Origin: Abyssalbus ytuae
GTDB lineage: Bacteria; Bacteroidota; Bacteroidia; Flavobacteriales; Flavobacteriaceae
Assembly (NCBI RefSeq): GCF_022807975.1
Contig: NZ_CP094358.1
Coordinates: 4,188,171-4,252,170, forward strand
Length of the DNA: 64,000 nucleotides
Direction: 5' to 3'
Below, piece after piece: positions 27,205-34,539 of the stretch. Under the pieces are notes generated by a model. It was not told the origin of the DNA and searched no databases. It saw only the letters and a list, made by a program, of their open reading frames with translations. Each line of letters begins with the position of its first letter. The stretch's first letter is position 1. A program made the translations under genes and the position numbers.

Positions 27205-27633
27205 ATGGAAAACAAAAAAGTAGACAAAATGATTCAAATATCTACAGATAAGAAAAAATTAGACATTGATTTAATACACAAATATTTATCCAAAGAATCT
27301 TATTGGGCAAAAGGCAGGGATATTGAGATTGTGAAACGGTCAATTGATAATTCTCTTTGTTTTGGTTTATATATTTCCAATAAACAAATTGGATTTGCAA
27401 GGGTAGTCTCCGATTATTCCGTTTTCGCCTGGATAATGGATGTTTTTATTCTTAAAAATTATAGAGGGAAAGGATATGGTAAAAAGTTGATGAAGGTAAT
27501 AATGACGCATAAGAAGCTGCAAAATCTTCAGCGTTGGGGACTTGGGACAGATGATGCACATGGACTTTATGAACAATTCGGATTTAAACTGTTGAGTAAG
27601 CCAGAAAACATGATGGAGATTAAGTTAAAATGA
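27205..27633 (+). CDS. GNAT family N-acetyltransferase
   Basis: About 142 residues from ATG 27205; an in-frame GTG at 27193 and an ATG at 27229 are other possible starts. The acetyl-CoA loop is YRGKGYGKKLM, preceded by the strand WIMDVFILK, and the C-terminus GLYEQFGFKLL is typical of GNAT enzymes. The substrate is unknown. The last part of this gene is echoed in a remnant at 29275-29332, so it belongs to a disturbed accessory patch. Confidence 0.8.
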   Translation: MENKKVDKMIQISTDKKKLDIDLIHKYLSKESYWAKGRDIEIVKRSIDNSLCFGLYISNKQIGFARVVSDYSVFAWIMDVFILKNYRGKGYGKKLMKVIMTHKKLQNLQRWGLGTDDAHGLYEQFGFKLLSKPENMMEIKLK

Positions 27634-27715
27634 ATAAACAACTAAAGAAAACGTGGAAGGGTGACACCTGCTTCTGATTTTCTGAAAAGAAAATCCTTGT
27701 AAAATATTTATCTTA

Positions 27716-27752
27716 GTTGCAGGCTAAAAATCCTCGAGGATTTTCATGCAAC
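27716..27752. repeat. Palindromic hairpin in accessory patch
   Basis: A perfect 18-base palindrome at 27727-27744 (centre TCCTCGAGGA) is enclosed by GTTGCA (27716-27721) and its complement TGCAAC (27747-27752). It lies between the GNAT gene and the next orphan gene, 35 bases before the latter's ATG. It may be a terminator-like structure or a recombination site remnant. Confidence 0.55.
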
Positions 27753-27786
27753 AAATTATATCATAAATGTTGTACGCAAATTTAAA

Positions 27787-28218
27787 ATGACAAGGAAACT
27801 GAAAACTATATTAGGAATTTTAACAATTGTAATTATTGCAGTATCCGGATATATAATATTCGGGCTTTACCAAATGGACCAAGAAGATAGGTATGGTAAT
27901 TTAGTATATTTTAATCAAAAAGTTAAAGATGGTGACATAATATTTCACTGTAAATATTCTGGCGAATTAGGACAAACTACTGATTTTAATGAATACGGAA
28001 TTATAAAAAAATATTGGGGAAATGTATATGTGTGGGATAACAAAAACACAATAAAACAAGACCTTTATGATTGGGCTGAAAAAGGGAATGGAGAACGCGT
28101 AAAAGTGTTCAGAAAAAAAGATTCTGATTTTGATATACACAAAATGGAATTAAAAAACGGAATGTACAATTATTTAATGAATTCTGATAAAATGGAATTC
28201 GTGACTGAAAGTTATTGA
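27787..28218 (+). CDS. Orphan protein with one N-terminal membrane helix
   Basis: 143 residues, not recognised. A basic N-terminus and a hydrophobic segment at about 8-28 suggest membrane anchoring. The rest is polar and rich in Lys, Asp and Tyr, with no visible catalytic motif. It is one of three short same-strand genes in the accessory patch 27.6-29.3 kb. Confidence 0.55.
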   Translation: MTRKLKTILGILTIVIIAVSGYIIFGLYQMDQEDRYGNLVYFNQKVKDGDIIFHCKYSGELGQTTDFNEYGIIKKYWGNVYVWDNKNTIKQDLYDWAEKGNGERVKVFRKKDSDFDIHKMELKNGMYNYLMNSDKMEFVTESY

Positions 28219-28402
28219 TGAAAAACCTGCGAACAAAAATGTATAATCACAATTTACTGCACCAGTTCACTTTACTCAGGTTGACGCTTCGAATTCACTT
28301 AGGCCAGGCTAGAATCTACTAGGAATTGCTAACTTCAGTGCTAAACCTAAAAATACTAACTTTAATCCCGTAGCTAGCAGTTATAAAGCCGTTGGAAAGA
28401 AT

Positions 28403-28852
28403 TTGAGCACACTACAAGACATAATAATCATAATTGGAATTATGATCGGTACTTTTCTATTCCACAAGACAAAACCGATTTTAATAAAAGGAATCCTATT
28501 CGGACTTATTTTAAGTGTCGGACTTCCATTTCTATCAACGAAATTGATAATTATAAATATCACATATTGGATTTTTGGAATACTGACCTTAATATTTTCT
28601 ATCTATAATTTTTTGAACAAGAGATGGCTGAACATTATAATCGGATTTTTTGCATTTGTATCATTTCTTTTTGCACTAATAAATTGGCCATTTTATAATG
28701 TTCTTTTGATTTTAATGACAATTCCTTTTGTCTGTTATATCATTGTTGTTAAAAATTGGAAAATAAATATTAATCAATTAGGAGTTCTAACCATACTCGG
28801 GTTTTATGAATTAACTCTGATTTTGAGAATAGTAAAACTATGGTTAAATTAA
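28403..28852 (+). CDS. Orphan multi-spanning membrane protein
   Basis: 149 residues, with about five hydrophobic helices covering most of its length. The frame opens with TTG at 28403; the next Met is at residue 14. Upstream the frame stays open for about 90 bases to a TAG without an ATG, so a start-site or truncation problem is possible. No family is recognised. Confidence 0.5.
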   Translation: MSTLQDIIIIIGIMIGTFLFHKTKPILIKGILFGLILSVGLPFLSTKLIIINITYWIFGILTLIFSIYNFLNKRWLNIIIGFFAFVSFLFALINWPFYNVLLILMTIPFVCYIIVVKNWKININQLGVLTILGFYELTLILRIVKLWLN

Positions 28853-29061
28853 GATTTATTTATGACTATGTTTCTCTAAAACGAGCTAATAGAAAAAGTA
28901 ACGTGATAAAAAAAGGATTTCCCCAAAACTTCATGCAAAATCATATAAAAACGGTATATTTAAAAACGAAAAATTATATAGATAATACCGCCTATAATTC
29001 AGCGTGAGTTCTGCCCCAACCAAAATCATAAACGAAATTATTAGCATTATATTTAAGAAAG

Positions 29062-29271
29062 ATGAAATTATTGAGAAAAATATGGTTTAGAATTGTTATT
29101 AGCTTAATTGGTGGCGGAATGACGGCCGAATTATTACATATTTCAACAGGAGATCCAAACAGACCTATGGAATTTAACCCTAGTTTAGTGGTTGCAATAG
29201 TTCTGTTTATAGCTATAACTTTTGGCATTTATTTATATGATTATTATAAAATAAAATCTGATAGTAATTAA
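29062..29271 (+). CDS. Small orphan membrane protein
   Basis: 69 residues with two hydrophobic stretches (about 8-24 and 42-62) and a short basic C-terminus. ATG 29062 follows an A-rich stretch with AAGAAAG, a plausible ribosome site. Not recognised. It lies directly before the GNAT remnant. Confidence 0.45.
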   Translation: MKLLRKIWFRIVISLIGGGMTAELLHISTGDPNRPMEFNPSLVVAIVLFIAITFGIYLYDYYKIKSDSN

Positions 29272-29274
29272 AAC

Positions 29275-29332
29275 GTGGTGATTTATGGGATTAAATCGGA
29301 TTTAAACCGTTGAGTAAGCCACAAATTATATA
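29275..29332 (+). pseudogene. Remnant of a GNAT gene 3' end
   Basis: Bases 29296-29321 match 27578-27603 of the intact GNAT gene at 25 of 26 positions. Translated in the matching frame they give GFKPLSKPQII then a stop, against GFKLLSKPENM in the intact gene. Weaker similarity extends about 20 bases upstream (LYG against LYE). Nothing of the first 120 residues remains. Confidence 0.65.
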
Positions 29333-29389
29333 GGGCAACCTCCCCGGAATATTCTAAAACCTCAAAAATTAAATTTGCAGCCAACTAAC

Positions 29390-29601
29390 ATAAAACTACC
29401 ACCCCGATTTTATATTAGAGCATTCCAATTTATAAATATTCCATCCTATTTTATAAAACTCTTATCCCAATTTAATATTGGAGCATCCCAAAATATAAAA
29501 CTATCAATCTGAAATTATCTTTTAATAACCCAATCCATATTTTTAAGAAGATTTTTTATAAAAAAATCAATCCAAAACATAAAACTATAAACCCTCTTTA
29601 T
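29390..29601. repeat. Degenerate AT-rich repeats in a 450-base gene-free stretch
   Basis: Four imperfect copies of a motif like ATAAAACTATCAACCC begin at 29390, 29453, 29495 and 29579. A second pair, 29402-29426 and 29465-29489, shares ATTGGAGCATCCC-like text. No gene is visible in 29272-29721 other than the GNAT remnant. The copies are too degenerate to be a recent tandem array. Confidence 0.4.
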
Positions 29602-29672
29602 AAATATTGTGCCCTAAAACAATAATTGAACAGCCGGTACCATGGTGCATCACATTAAAAGACAGCCTACAA

Positions 29673-29705
29673 GAAAAGTACTGCCTTAAACAAACAGCAC
29701 TTTTC
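29673..29705 (-). terminator. Terminator after the SDR gene
   Basis: Arms 29673-29683 and 29695-29705 pair over 11 bases with one mismatch around an 11-base loop, 17 bases past the SDR stop; the minus-strand arm ends in T residues. Confidence 0.6.
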
Positions 29706-29721
29706 AACACAAACTAAAAAA

Positions 29722-30474
29722 TTACAACAAACCACCGGAAACTGTAATTCTTTCACCTGTAACCCAACCAGCATCATCAGAAGCAAGAAAAACGGCAACC
29801 TTTGCAATATCATTTGGCTGACCTAACCGGCCCAGCGGAGTAAGTGGAAGCATTTGTTTTTCGGTATCACCACCAAGAATTCCCATTTCATAATTCCCTT
29901 CTGTTTCGGTAATTCCCGGAGCAATAACATTGATGCGAATTTTTTTCGGGCCTAGCTCTTTTGCCAAAGCTTTTGTGACATTATCAATACCTGCTTTGGC
30001 GGCAGAGTAAACCATAAACCCCGGAAGTGGGTTTTGGCTTACTGTTGAACTAATGTTAATAATACTTCCACCATTTTCACCAAACATTTTCACAGCTTGT
30101 TGAATGCTTAAAATGGGAGCCATAAGGTGAGTGTTTACCTGTAAATGAAAACTTTCTTCCGTAATACCATCTATCCATTCTATTTTAAAAATCCCTGCAT
30201 TGTTCACCAAAATATCCAACTGACCAAATGCTTTTTTTGTTTCTTCAAAAAGTTTTTTGATGTCGGTAAACCTTGAAATATCTGCCTGTGCCGAAATAGC
30301 AATACCACCATTTTGAATAATCTCGTTAACTACCCTGTCTGCATTCTCTTTGCTTTTAGAGTAATTAACCACAACTTTTGCACCTTCTTTTGCATATCTT
30401 TTTGCAATTCCTGCACCAATCCCTTTTGATGAACCCGTAACTATAGCTACTTTGTTTTTTAATTTTAAACTCAT
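29722..30474 (-). CDS. SDR family oxidoreductase
   Basis: 250 residues with TGSSKGIGAGIA at 13-24, NNAG, the catalytic Ser in NISST and YSAAK as the YxxxK motif. Resembles FabG and glucose-1-dehydrogenase-like reductases. The substrate cannot be told. It is divergent from an HxlR regulator 119 bases away, an arrangement usual for enzymes induced by reactive or toxic compounds. It is a different gene from fabG at 1447. Confidence 0.85.
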   Translation of the reverse strand: MSLKLKNKVAIVTGSSKGIGAGIAKRYAKEGAKVVVNYSKSKENADRVVNEIIQNGGIAISAQADISRFTDIKKLFEETKKAFGQLDILVNNAGIFKIEWIDGITEESFHLQVNTHLMAPILSIQQAVKMFGENGGSIINISSTVSQNPLPGFMVYSAAKAGIDNVTKALAKELGPKKIRINVIAPGITETEGNYEMGILGGDTEKQMLPLTPLGRLGQPNDIAKVAVFLASDDAGWVTGERITVSGGLL

Positions 30475-30496
30475 TTTTATTTATTTAAGTGAGTCA

Positions 30497-30545
30497 CAAA
30501 ACTAAAATATATGTACATTTACGACAAGTATGTACTTTTTTGTAC
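30497..30545 (-). promoter_or_regulatory. SDR promoter with overlapping GTAC-type operator
   Basis: On the minus strand TAGTTTTG (30497-30504) preceded at 20 bases by TTG (30525-30527) fits a Bacteroidetes promoter for the SDR gene. An inverted repeat GTACAT-N11-ATGTAC (30513-30535) covers its spacer, and a further GTAC follows at 30542-30545. This is a good candidate HxlR-family operator. Confidence 0.5.
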
Positions 30546-30592
30546 ACTACATACCAAAAGTAATGTAATGCTGATTATCAATTATTTAAAAA

Positions 30593-30943
30593 ATGAAAAG
30601 AAAAGAAAAAATTTGTCCTGAAGAAACAACCTGCTCTGTCGATTACGCATTTAAACGTATTGGAGGCAAATACAAGGGCAGAATTTTATGGTATTTACAC
30701 GAACAAAGTATTTTGCGATACGGGGAATTAAGCAGGACTTTACCCGACATTACCACTAAAATGCTGACACAGACATTAAGAGAATTAGAATCAGATAATT
30801 TAGTCTGTAGAAAAGTCTATCACGAAGTGCCTCCAAAAGTGGAATACTCCCTAACAGAAACAGGACAAGAACTTATCCCATTTATCAGTTATCTTAAAGA
30901 TTGGGGCGAAAAACAAATTGAAAAAGAACGAAAGGTAAAATAA
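30593..30943 (+). CDS. HxlR family transcriptional regulator
   Basis: 116 residues, one winged helix-turn-helix domain. CSVDYAFKRIGGKYKGRIL and the LRELESDNLVCRK wing are typical of HxlR. An N-terminal Cys pair (ICPEETTC) may act as a redox or electrophile sensor. It probably controls the divergent SDR gene and itself through the palindromes between them. Confidence 0.88.
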   Translation: MKRKEKICPEETTCSVDYAFKRIGGKYKGRILWYLHEQSILRYGELSRTLPDITTKMLTQTLRELESDNLVCRKVYHEVPPKVEYSLTETGQELIPFISYLKDWGEKQIEKERKVK

Positions 30944-31086
30944 GTATAAAGGTAACCGTCGGTGCAAGCCCTTAACGCCCCTTTCATCTATTGACCCAGG
31001 TTATATTTCCCTAAAAGGTTATTATAATTTTTTCCTGCGTTGACCTGCCTAAACATTCTGGAAGGATATGTTGAGAAAAAAATCTG

Positions 31087-32097
31087 CTATTTTATAGCAT
31101 AAGTCTCACCTGAAAAGAATAAATCGTCTGTTTTTGAAAAACTGGAATCCGATTTAACCTGTGCGGTTAAAGCATCTTCCCTTTCTTCTAAAGTGACATC
31201 TTTACAGCTTCTTATTATTCCTGTTACAATAGGATCTTGTAAGCGGATAAGCATTTGATGCAAGGTCGGGTCTTTTTCATGGGCATCATGAACAAGAATA
31301 TCCTCCCCGGTAATTCCGTTTTTGCCTATGTTTACCACTTCTAATCTTAACCCGTTCAATATTAATCCTTTATCACGGTTTCTTCCGAAGATCATAGGTT
31401 TTCCATGTTCCAGAAAAATTTGCTTATCATCCTTTACTTCTTTGTCAGTATAAGAAGTATAGCAACCGTCATTAAAAATCACACAATTCTGTAACACTTC
31501 TATTAATGAAGTCCCCTTGAATTTATGAGCCTCAATAAAAATTTGGGTCATATCCTTCGGGTTGTTTCCGGCTATTCGTGCAAAAAATCTTGCCTGTGCC
31601 CCTATTGCCAATTCACCTGCAGAAAAAGGAGGTTGAGTGTTTCCGTAAGGAGAGGATTTTGTTTTTTGTCCCACCAAAGAAGTAGGAGAAAATTGTCCTT
31701 TTGTTAAACCATATATTTTATTATTGAATAATATGATGTTTAAATCAATATTACGTCGTAAAACATGTATAAAGTGATTACCTCCTATGGCCAGGGAATC
31801 TCCGTCACCGGTAATTACCCATACGCTTAAATCCTGATTAGCCAATTTTACTCCTGTGGCTATTGCGGGAGCCCTTCCATGAATACCATGCATGCCGTAC
31901 GTTTCCATATAATAAGGAAAACGTGATGAACATCCTATACCTGAAATAAAAACCACATCTTCTTTTTTAACTCCCATTTCAGGCAATGCTTTTTGCATGG
32001 ATCGTAAAATAACATAATCATCACATCCGGGACACCATCTTACTTCCTGGTCACTTGCAAAATCTTTGAACGTATATTTTTTTACTGATGTTTCCAT
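31087..32097 (-). CDS. korB: 2-oxoacid:ferredoxin oxidoreductase beta subunit
   Basis: 336 residues. The TPP-binding beta subunit: RWCPGCDDYVIL near the N-terminus, GIGCSSRFPYY, and GDGDSLAIGGNHFIH for the Mg-TPP site. With KorA it oxidises 2-oxoglutarate to succinyl-CoA while reducing ferredoxin. It lies 2 bases after korA in one transcript. Confidence 0.92.
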   Translation of the reverse strand: METSVKKYTFKDFASDQEVRWCPGCDDYVILRSMQKALPEMGVKKEDVVFISGIGCSSRFPYYMETYGMHGIHGRAPAIATGVKLANQDLSVWVITGDGDSLAIGGNHFIHVLRRNIDLNIILFNNKIYGLTKGQFSPTSLVGQKTKSSPYGNTQPPFSAGELAIGAQARFFARIAGNNPKDMTQIFIEAHKFKGTSLIEVLQNCVIFNDGCYTSYTDKEVKDDKQIFLEHGKPMIFGRNRDKGLILNGLRLEVVNIGKNGITGEDILVHDAHEKDPTLHQMLIRLQDPIVTGIIRSCKDVTLEEREDALTAQVKSDSSFSKTDDLFFSGETYAIK

Positions 32098-32099
32098 AA

Positions 32100-33953
32100 T
32101 TATGCTACTAATTCTTTAAATTTTTTAATAAGCTCTTTATTACCAAAAGGCAAACCTTGTATTTTGTTATATTGTAAAAATCCGCAGCGGTTAAAATTCA
32201 TCCGCAGGATATTTACAAACTGTCCGTTATTTAGTTCGCACACCACAATTTTTTTAAATCTGTTTAACATTTCTTCAGTATTTTTTGGTAACGGATTGAT
32301 ATAGTTAAAATGTGCAAATCCAATATTTTTATATCCCTCATCATGCAATTGTTTAACAGCTGTATGCAGTGCTCCGTAAGTTCCTCCCCATCCAATTACC
32401 AGCAAATCCCCTTCATCGGCAAATTCAGGCTGTAATAAGGGAATATGATTTTCTACCCTTTTAATTTTTTCAGCTCTTGTTTTAGTCATCAACTCATGGT
32501 TTTCGGGTACATAAGATACATTTCCGGTTAAAAAATCCTTTTCTAATCCCCCTACCCTGTGTTCCAAACCTGCATTGCCAGGCACAGCCCAGTCTCTGGC
32601 TAAAGTTTCATTGTCCCGTCTGTATGGCGACCAGTTATCATCAACAGTTTTAATAATTTTCGATTTTATTTCCGGCATATCGTTCACCGATTGAATTTTC
32701 CATGGTGCAGATCCGTTGGCAATATATCCGTCAGTTAAAAGTATAACCGGGGTCATGTGTTCCAAGGCAAGTTTAGCTGCCATATATGCATAATTAAAGC
32801 AATTTGCAGGTGTACTGGCCGCAATTACAATTACAGGACTTTCGCCATTCCTTCCATACATGGCCTGTAAAAGATCGGATTGTTCTGTTTTAGTGGGTAA
32901 TCCGGTTGAAGGACCTCCCCTTTGTACATTCACTACTACCAGGGGTAATTCCAGCATCATAGCCAAACCCAAAGCCTCACCTTTTAAAGCGAGCCCGGGC
33001 CCTGAAGTGGTGGTAATAGCCAGATCTCCTGCAAAAGCAGCACCAATTGCCGATGATATTCCGGCTATTTCATCTTCTGCCTGAAAAGTTTTTACTCCAA
33101 AATGTTTATGCTTTACAAGTTCATGGAGTATATCGGAAGCCGGTGTTATTGGGTAAGAACCCAAAAAAAGTTCCAATCCTGATTTTTCTGCGGCCGCAAG
33201 GAATCCCCAAGCCGTGGCAGTATTTCCCATAATTATCCGATACGTTCCTGAAACCATCTTAGCGGGCAAAATATTATAAGAATTAGGAATAAGCTCAAGG
33301 GTTTCAGCAAAAAATAGTCCGGCATTAAGCACTTTGGTGTTGGCTTCAATTAAGTGAGGTTTTGCGCTGAACTTTTTGTTAAGAAATTCAATGGTATGTT
33401 CAGTAGACCGGTTGTACATCCAGTATACCATTCCCAGAGCAAACATATTTTTACTTCTTACTATACTTTTATTATCCAGGCCTTCCACATCTTTCAAGGC
33501 TTCTTTTGTTAAAGTTGTCATGGCAACTTCAATTACCCTGTAATTTTCCAGACTCCCATCTTCTAAAGGATTATTATCATATTCTGCTTTTTCCAAATTT
33601 TTTCTGGTAAATGCATCAACATCCACAATTATGGTATGCCCTGGCTTAACCGCATACAGATTGGTCTTTAAGCCGGCCGGATTCATGGCTACCAATAAAT
33701 CTACTTCATCTCCCGGAGTACGTACTTCTATACTTCCAATATGCACCTGAAAACCGGAAACCCCGTACAAACTTCCCTGAGGTGCCCTTATTTCGGATGG
33801 ATAATTAGGAAAAGTTGCCACATCATTACCAAACATCGCAGAAGTATCAGAAAACTGAGTTCCGGTAAATTGCATACCATCACCTGAGTCTCCTACAAAA
33901 CGTACTACTACCGTTTCCAGAGATGCTGTAGAAGGTTTTTTTTCTTTAATCAT
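32100..33953 (-). CDS. korA: 2-oxoacid:ferredoxin oxidoreductase alpha subunit
   Basis: The start MIKEKKPSTA at 33953 was chosen; an upstream in-frame Met would add 14 hydrophobic residues not expected for this cytoplasmic enzyme. 617 residues: a gamma-type domain (VGDSGDGMQFTG near residue 22) fused to the alpha domain (YPITPASDILHEL, TTTSGPGLALKGE). Together with KorB it links the TCA cycle to ferredoxin. Its promoter shares a CRP/FNR-type site with the divergent ferredoxin gene. Confidence 0.92.
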   Translation of the reverse strand: MIKEKKPSTASLETVVVRFVGDSGDGMQFTGTQFSDTSAMFGNDVATFPNYPSEIRAPQGSLYGVSGFQVHIGSIEVRTPGDEVDLLVAMNPAGLKTNLYAVKPGHTIIVDVDAFTRKNLEKAEYDNNPLEDGSLENYRVIEVAMTTLTKEALKDVEGLDNKSIVRSKNMFALGMVYWMYNRSTEHTIEFLNKKFSAKPHLIEANTKVLNAGLFFAETLELIPNSYNILPAKMVSGTYRIIMGNTATAWGFLAAAEKSGLELFLGSYPITPASDILHELVKHKHFGVKTFQAEDEIAGISSAIGAAFAGDLAITTTSGPGLALKGEALGLAMMLELPLVVVNVQRGGPSTGLPTKTEQSDLLQAMYGRNGESPVIVIAASTPANCFNYAYMAAKLALEHMTPVILLTDGYIANGSAPWKIQSVNDMPEIKSKIIKTVDDNWSPYRRDNETLARDWAVPGNAGLEHRVGGLEKDFLTGNVSYVPENHELMTKTRAEKIKRVENHIPLLQPEFADEGDLLVIGWGGTYGALHTAVKQLHDEGYKNIGFAHFNYINPLPKNTEEMLNRFKKIVVCELNNGQFVNILRMNFNRCGFLQYNKIQGLPFGNKELIKKFKELVA

Positions 33954-34009
33954 GATCAGAAAACTTAAAAAATTAATACATGTAGAAATAGACATGCTAC
34001 TATTTGGAT

Positions 34010-34083
34010 CAAATATAAATTGAGCAGGCTATATTAAATATGATTTTTGTCATATGAAATCGATGCAATGAGCCTTAGTTTTA
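34010..34083. promoter_or_regulatory. Divergent korA / ferredoxin promoter with a shared CRP/FNR-type site
   Basis: The palindrome ATATGA-N6-TCATAT spans 34038-34055, centre 34046.5. On the minus strand TATATTTG (34010-34017) is a -7 for korA, giving a start near 34004, so the site is centred at about -42. On the plus strand TAGTTTTA (34076-34083, one mismatch to TAnnTTTG) predicts a ferredoxin-gene start near 34089, again about -42. One factor could activate both sides. Confidence 0.55.
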
Positions 34084-34111
34084 TTAACAATTTTTAAAAA
34101 AACAGATTAAC

Positions 34112-34462
34112 ATGGCTATTACAATTACAGATGAATGCATTAACTGTGACGCCTGTATAGCAGAGTGTCCCAACCATGCAATTTACGAACCAGATCAGGA
34201 ATGGTCTTATTCAGAAGAGACTTCATTAAGTGGTACAACAGTTTCTCCGGAAGGAAAAGAAATTGATGCCGATGCTGAAAATGCACCCCTGTCTGACGAA
34301 TTTTATTTTATAGTTCCCGAAAAATGTACAGAATGCAAAGGTTTTCATGATGAACCTCAGTGCGCTTCCGTTTGTCCGGTGGACTGTTGTGTTCCCGATG
34401 AGAATCATGTAGAATCCGAAGAAGAATTACTGGCAAAAAAAGCCTGGCTACACGGAGAATAA
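34112..34462 (+). CDS. Dicluster 4Fe-4S ferredoxin
   Basis: 116 residues. The first cluster motif is Cys9, Cys12, Cys15 and Cys19 ([12 protein letters not shown]), the second is CTECKGF...CASVCP with a longer spacing, as in ferredoxins of the Allochromatium/YfhL type. About 50 acidic residues separate the two. It lies between korA and the PFOR gene, and is a likely electron carrier for both and for Rnf. The gap to PFOR is 77 bases and contains a hairpin. Confidence 0.88.
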   Translation: MAITITDECINCDACIAECPNHAIYEPDQEWSYSEETSLSGTTVSPEGKEIDADAENAPLSDEFYFIVPEKCTECKGFHDEPQCASVCPVDCCVPDENHVESEEELLAKKAWLHGE

Positions 34463-34503
34463 ACCTTTGTGAATCATTTACAGTCAATACAACAGTATAA
34501 TAT

Positions 34504-34526
34504 AATACCTTTTATTATAAGGTATT
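34504..34526 (+). promoter_or_regulatory. Hairpin in the leader of the PFOR gene
   Basis: AATACCTT (34504-34511) pairs perfectly with AAGGTATT (34519-34526) around a 7-base loop, 13 bases before the PFOR ATG. It could slow or end transcription from the ferredoxin gene or affect translation start. Confidence 0.4.
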
Positions 34527-34539
34527 TCCAAAATATAAC

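Noticed and set aside
27634-29272. Integron cassette array
   Set aside because: I looked for a shared attC-like site (RYYYAAC/GTTRRRY pairs) in the spacers and found none repeated, and no integrase gene is present.
32100-33995. KorA start at 33995
   Set aside because: The extra 14 residues are hydrophobic and not part of the gamma-type domain; the start at 33953 fits better, with a promoter upstream of it.
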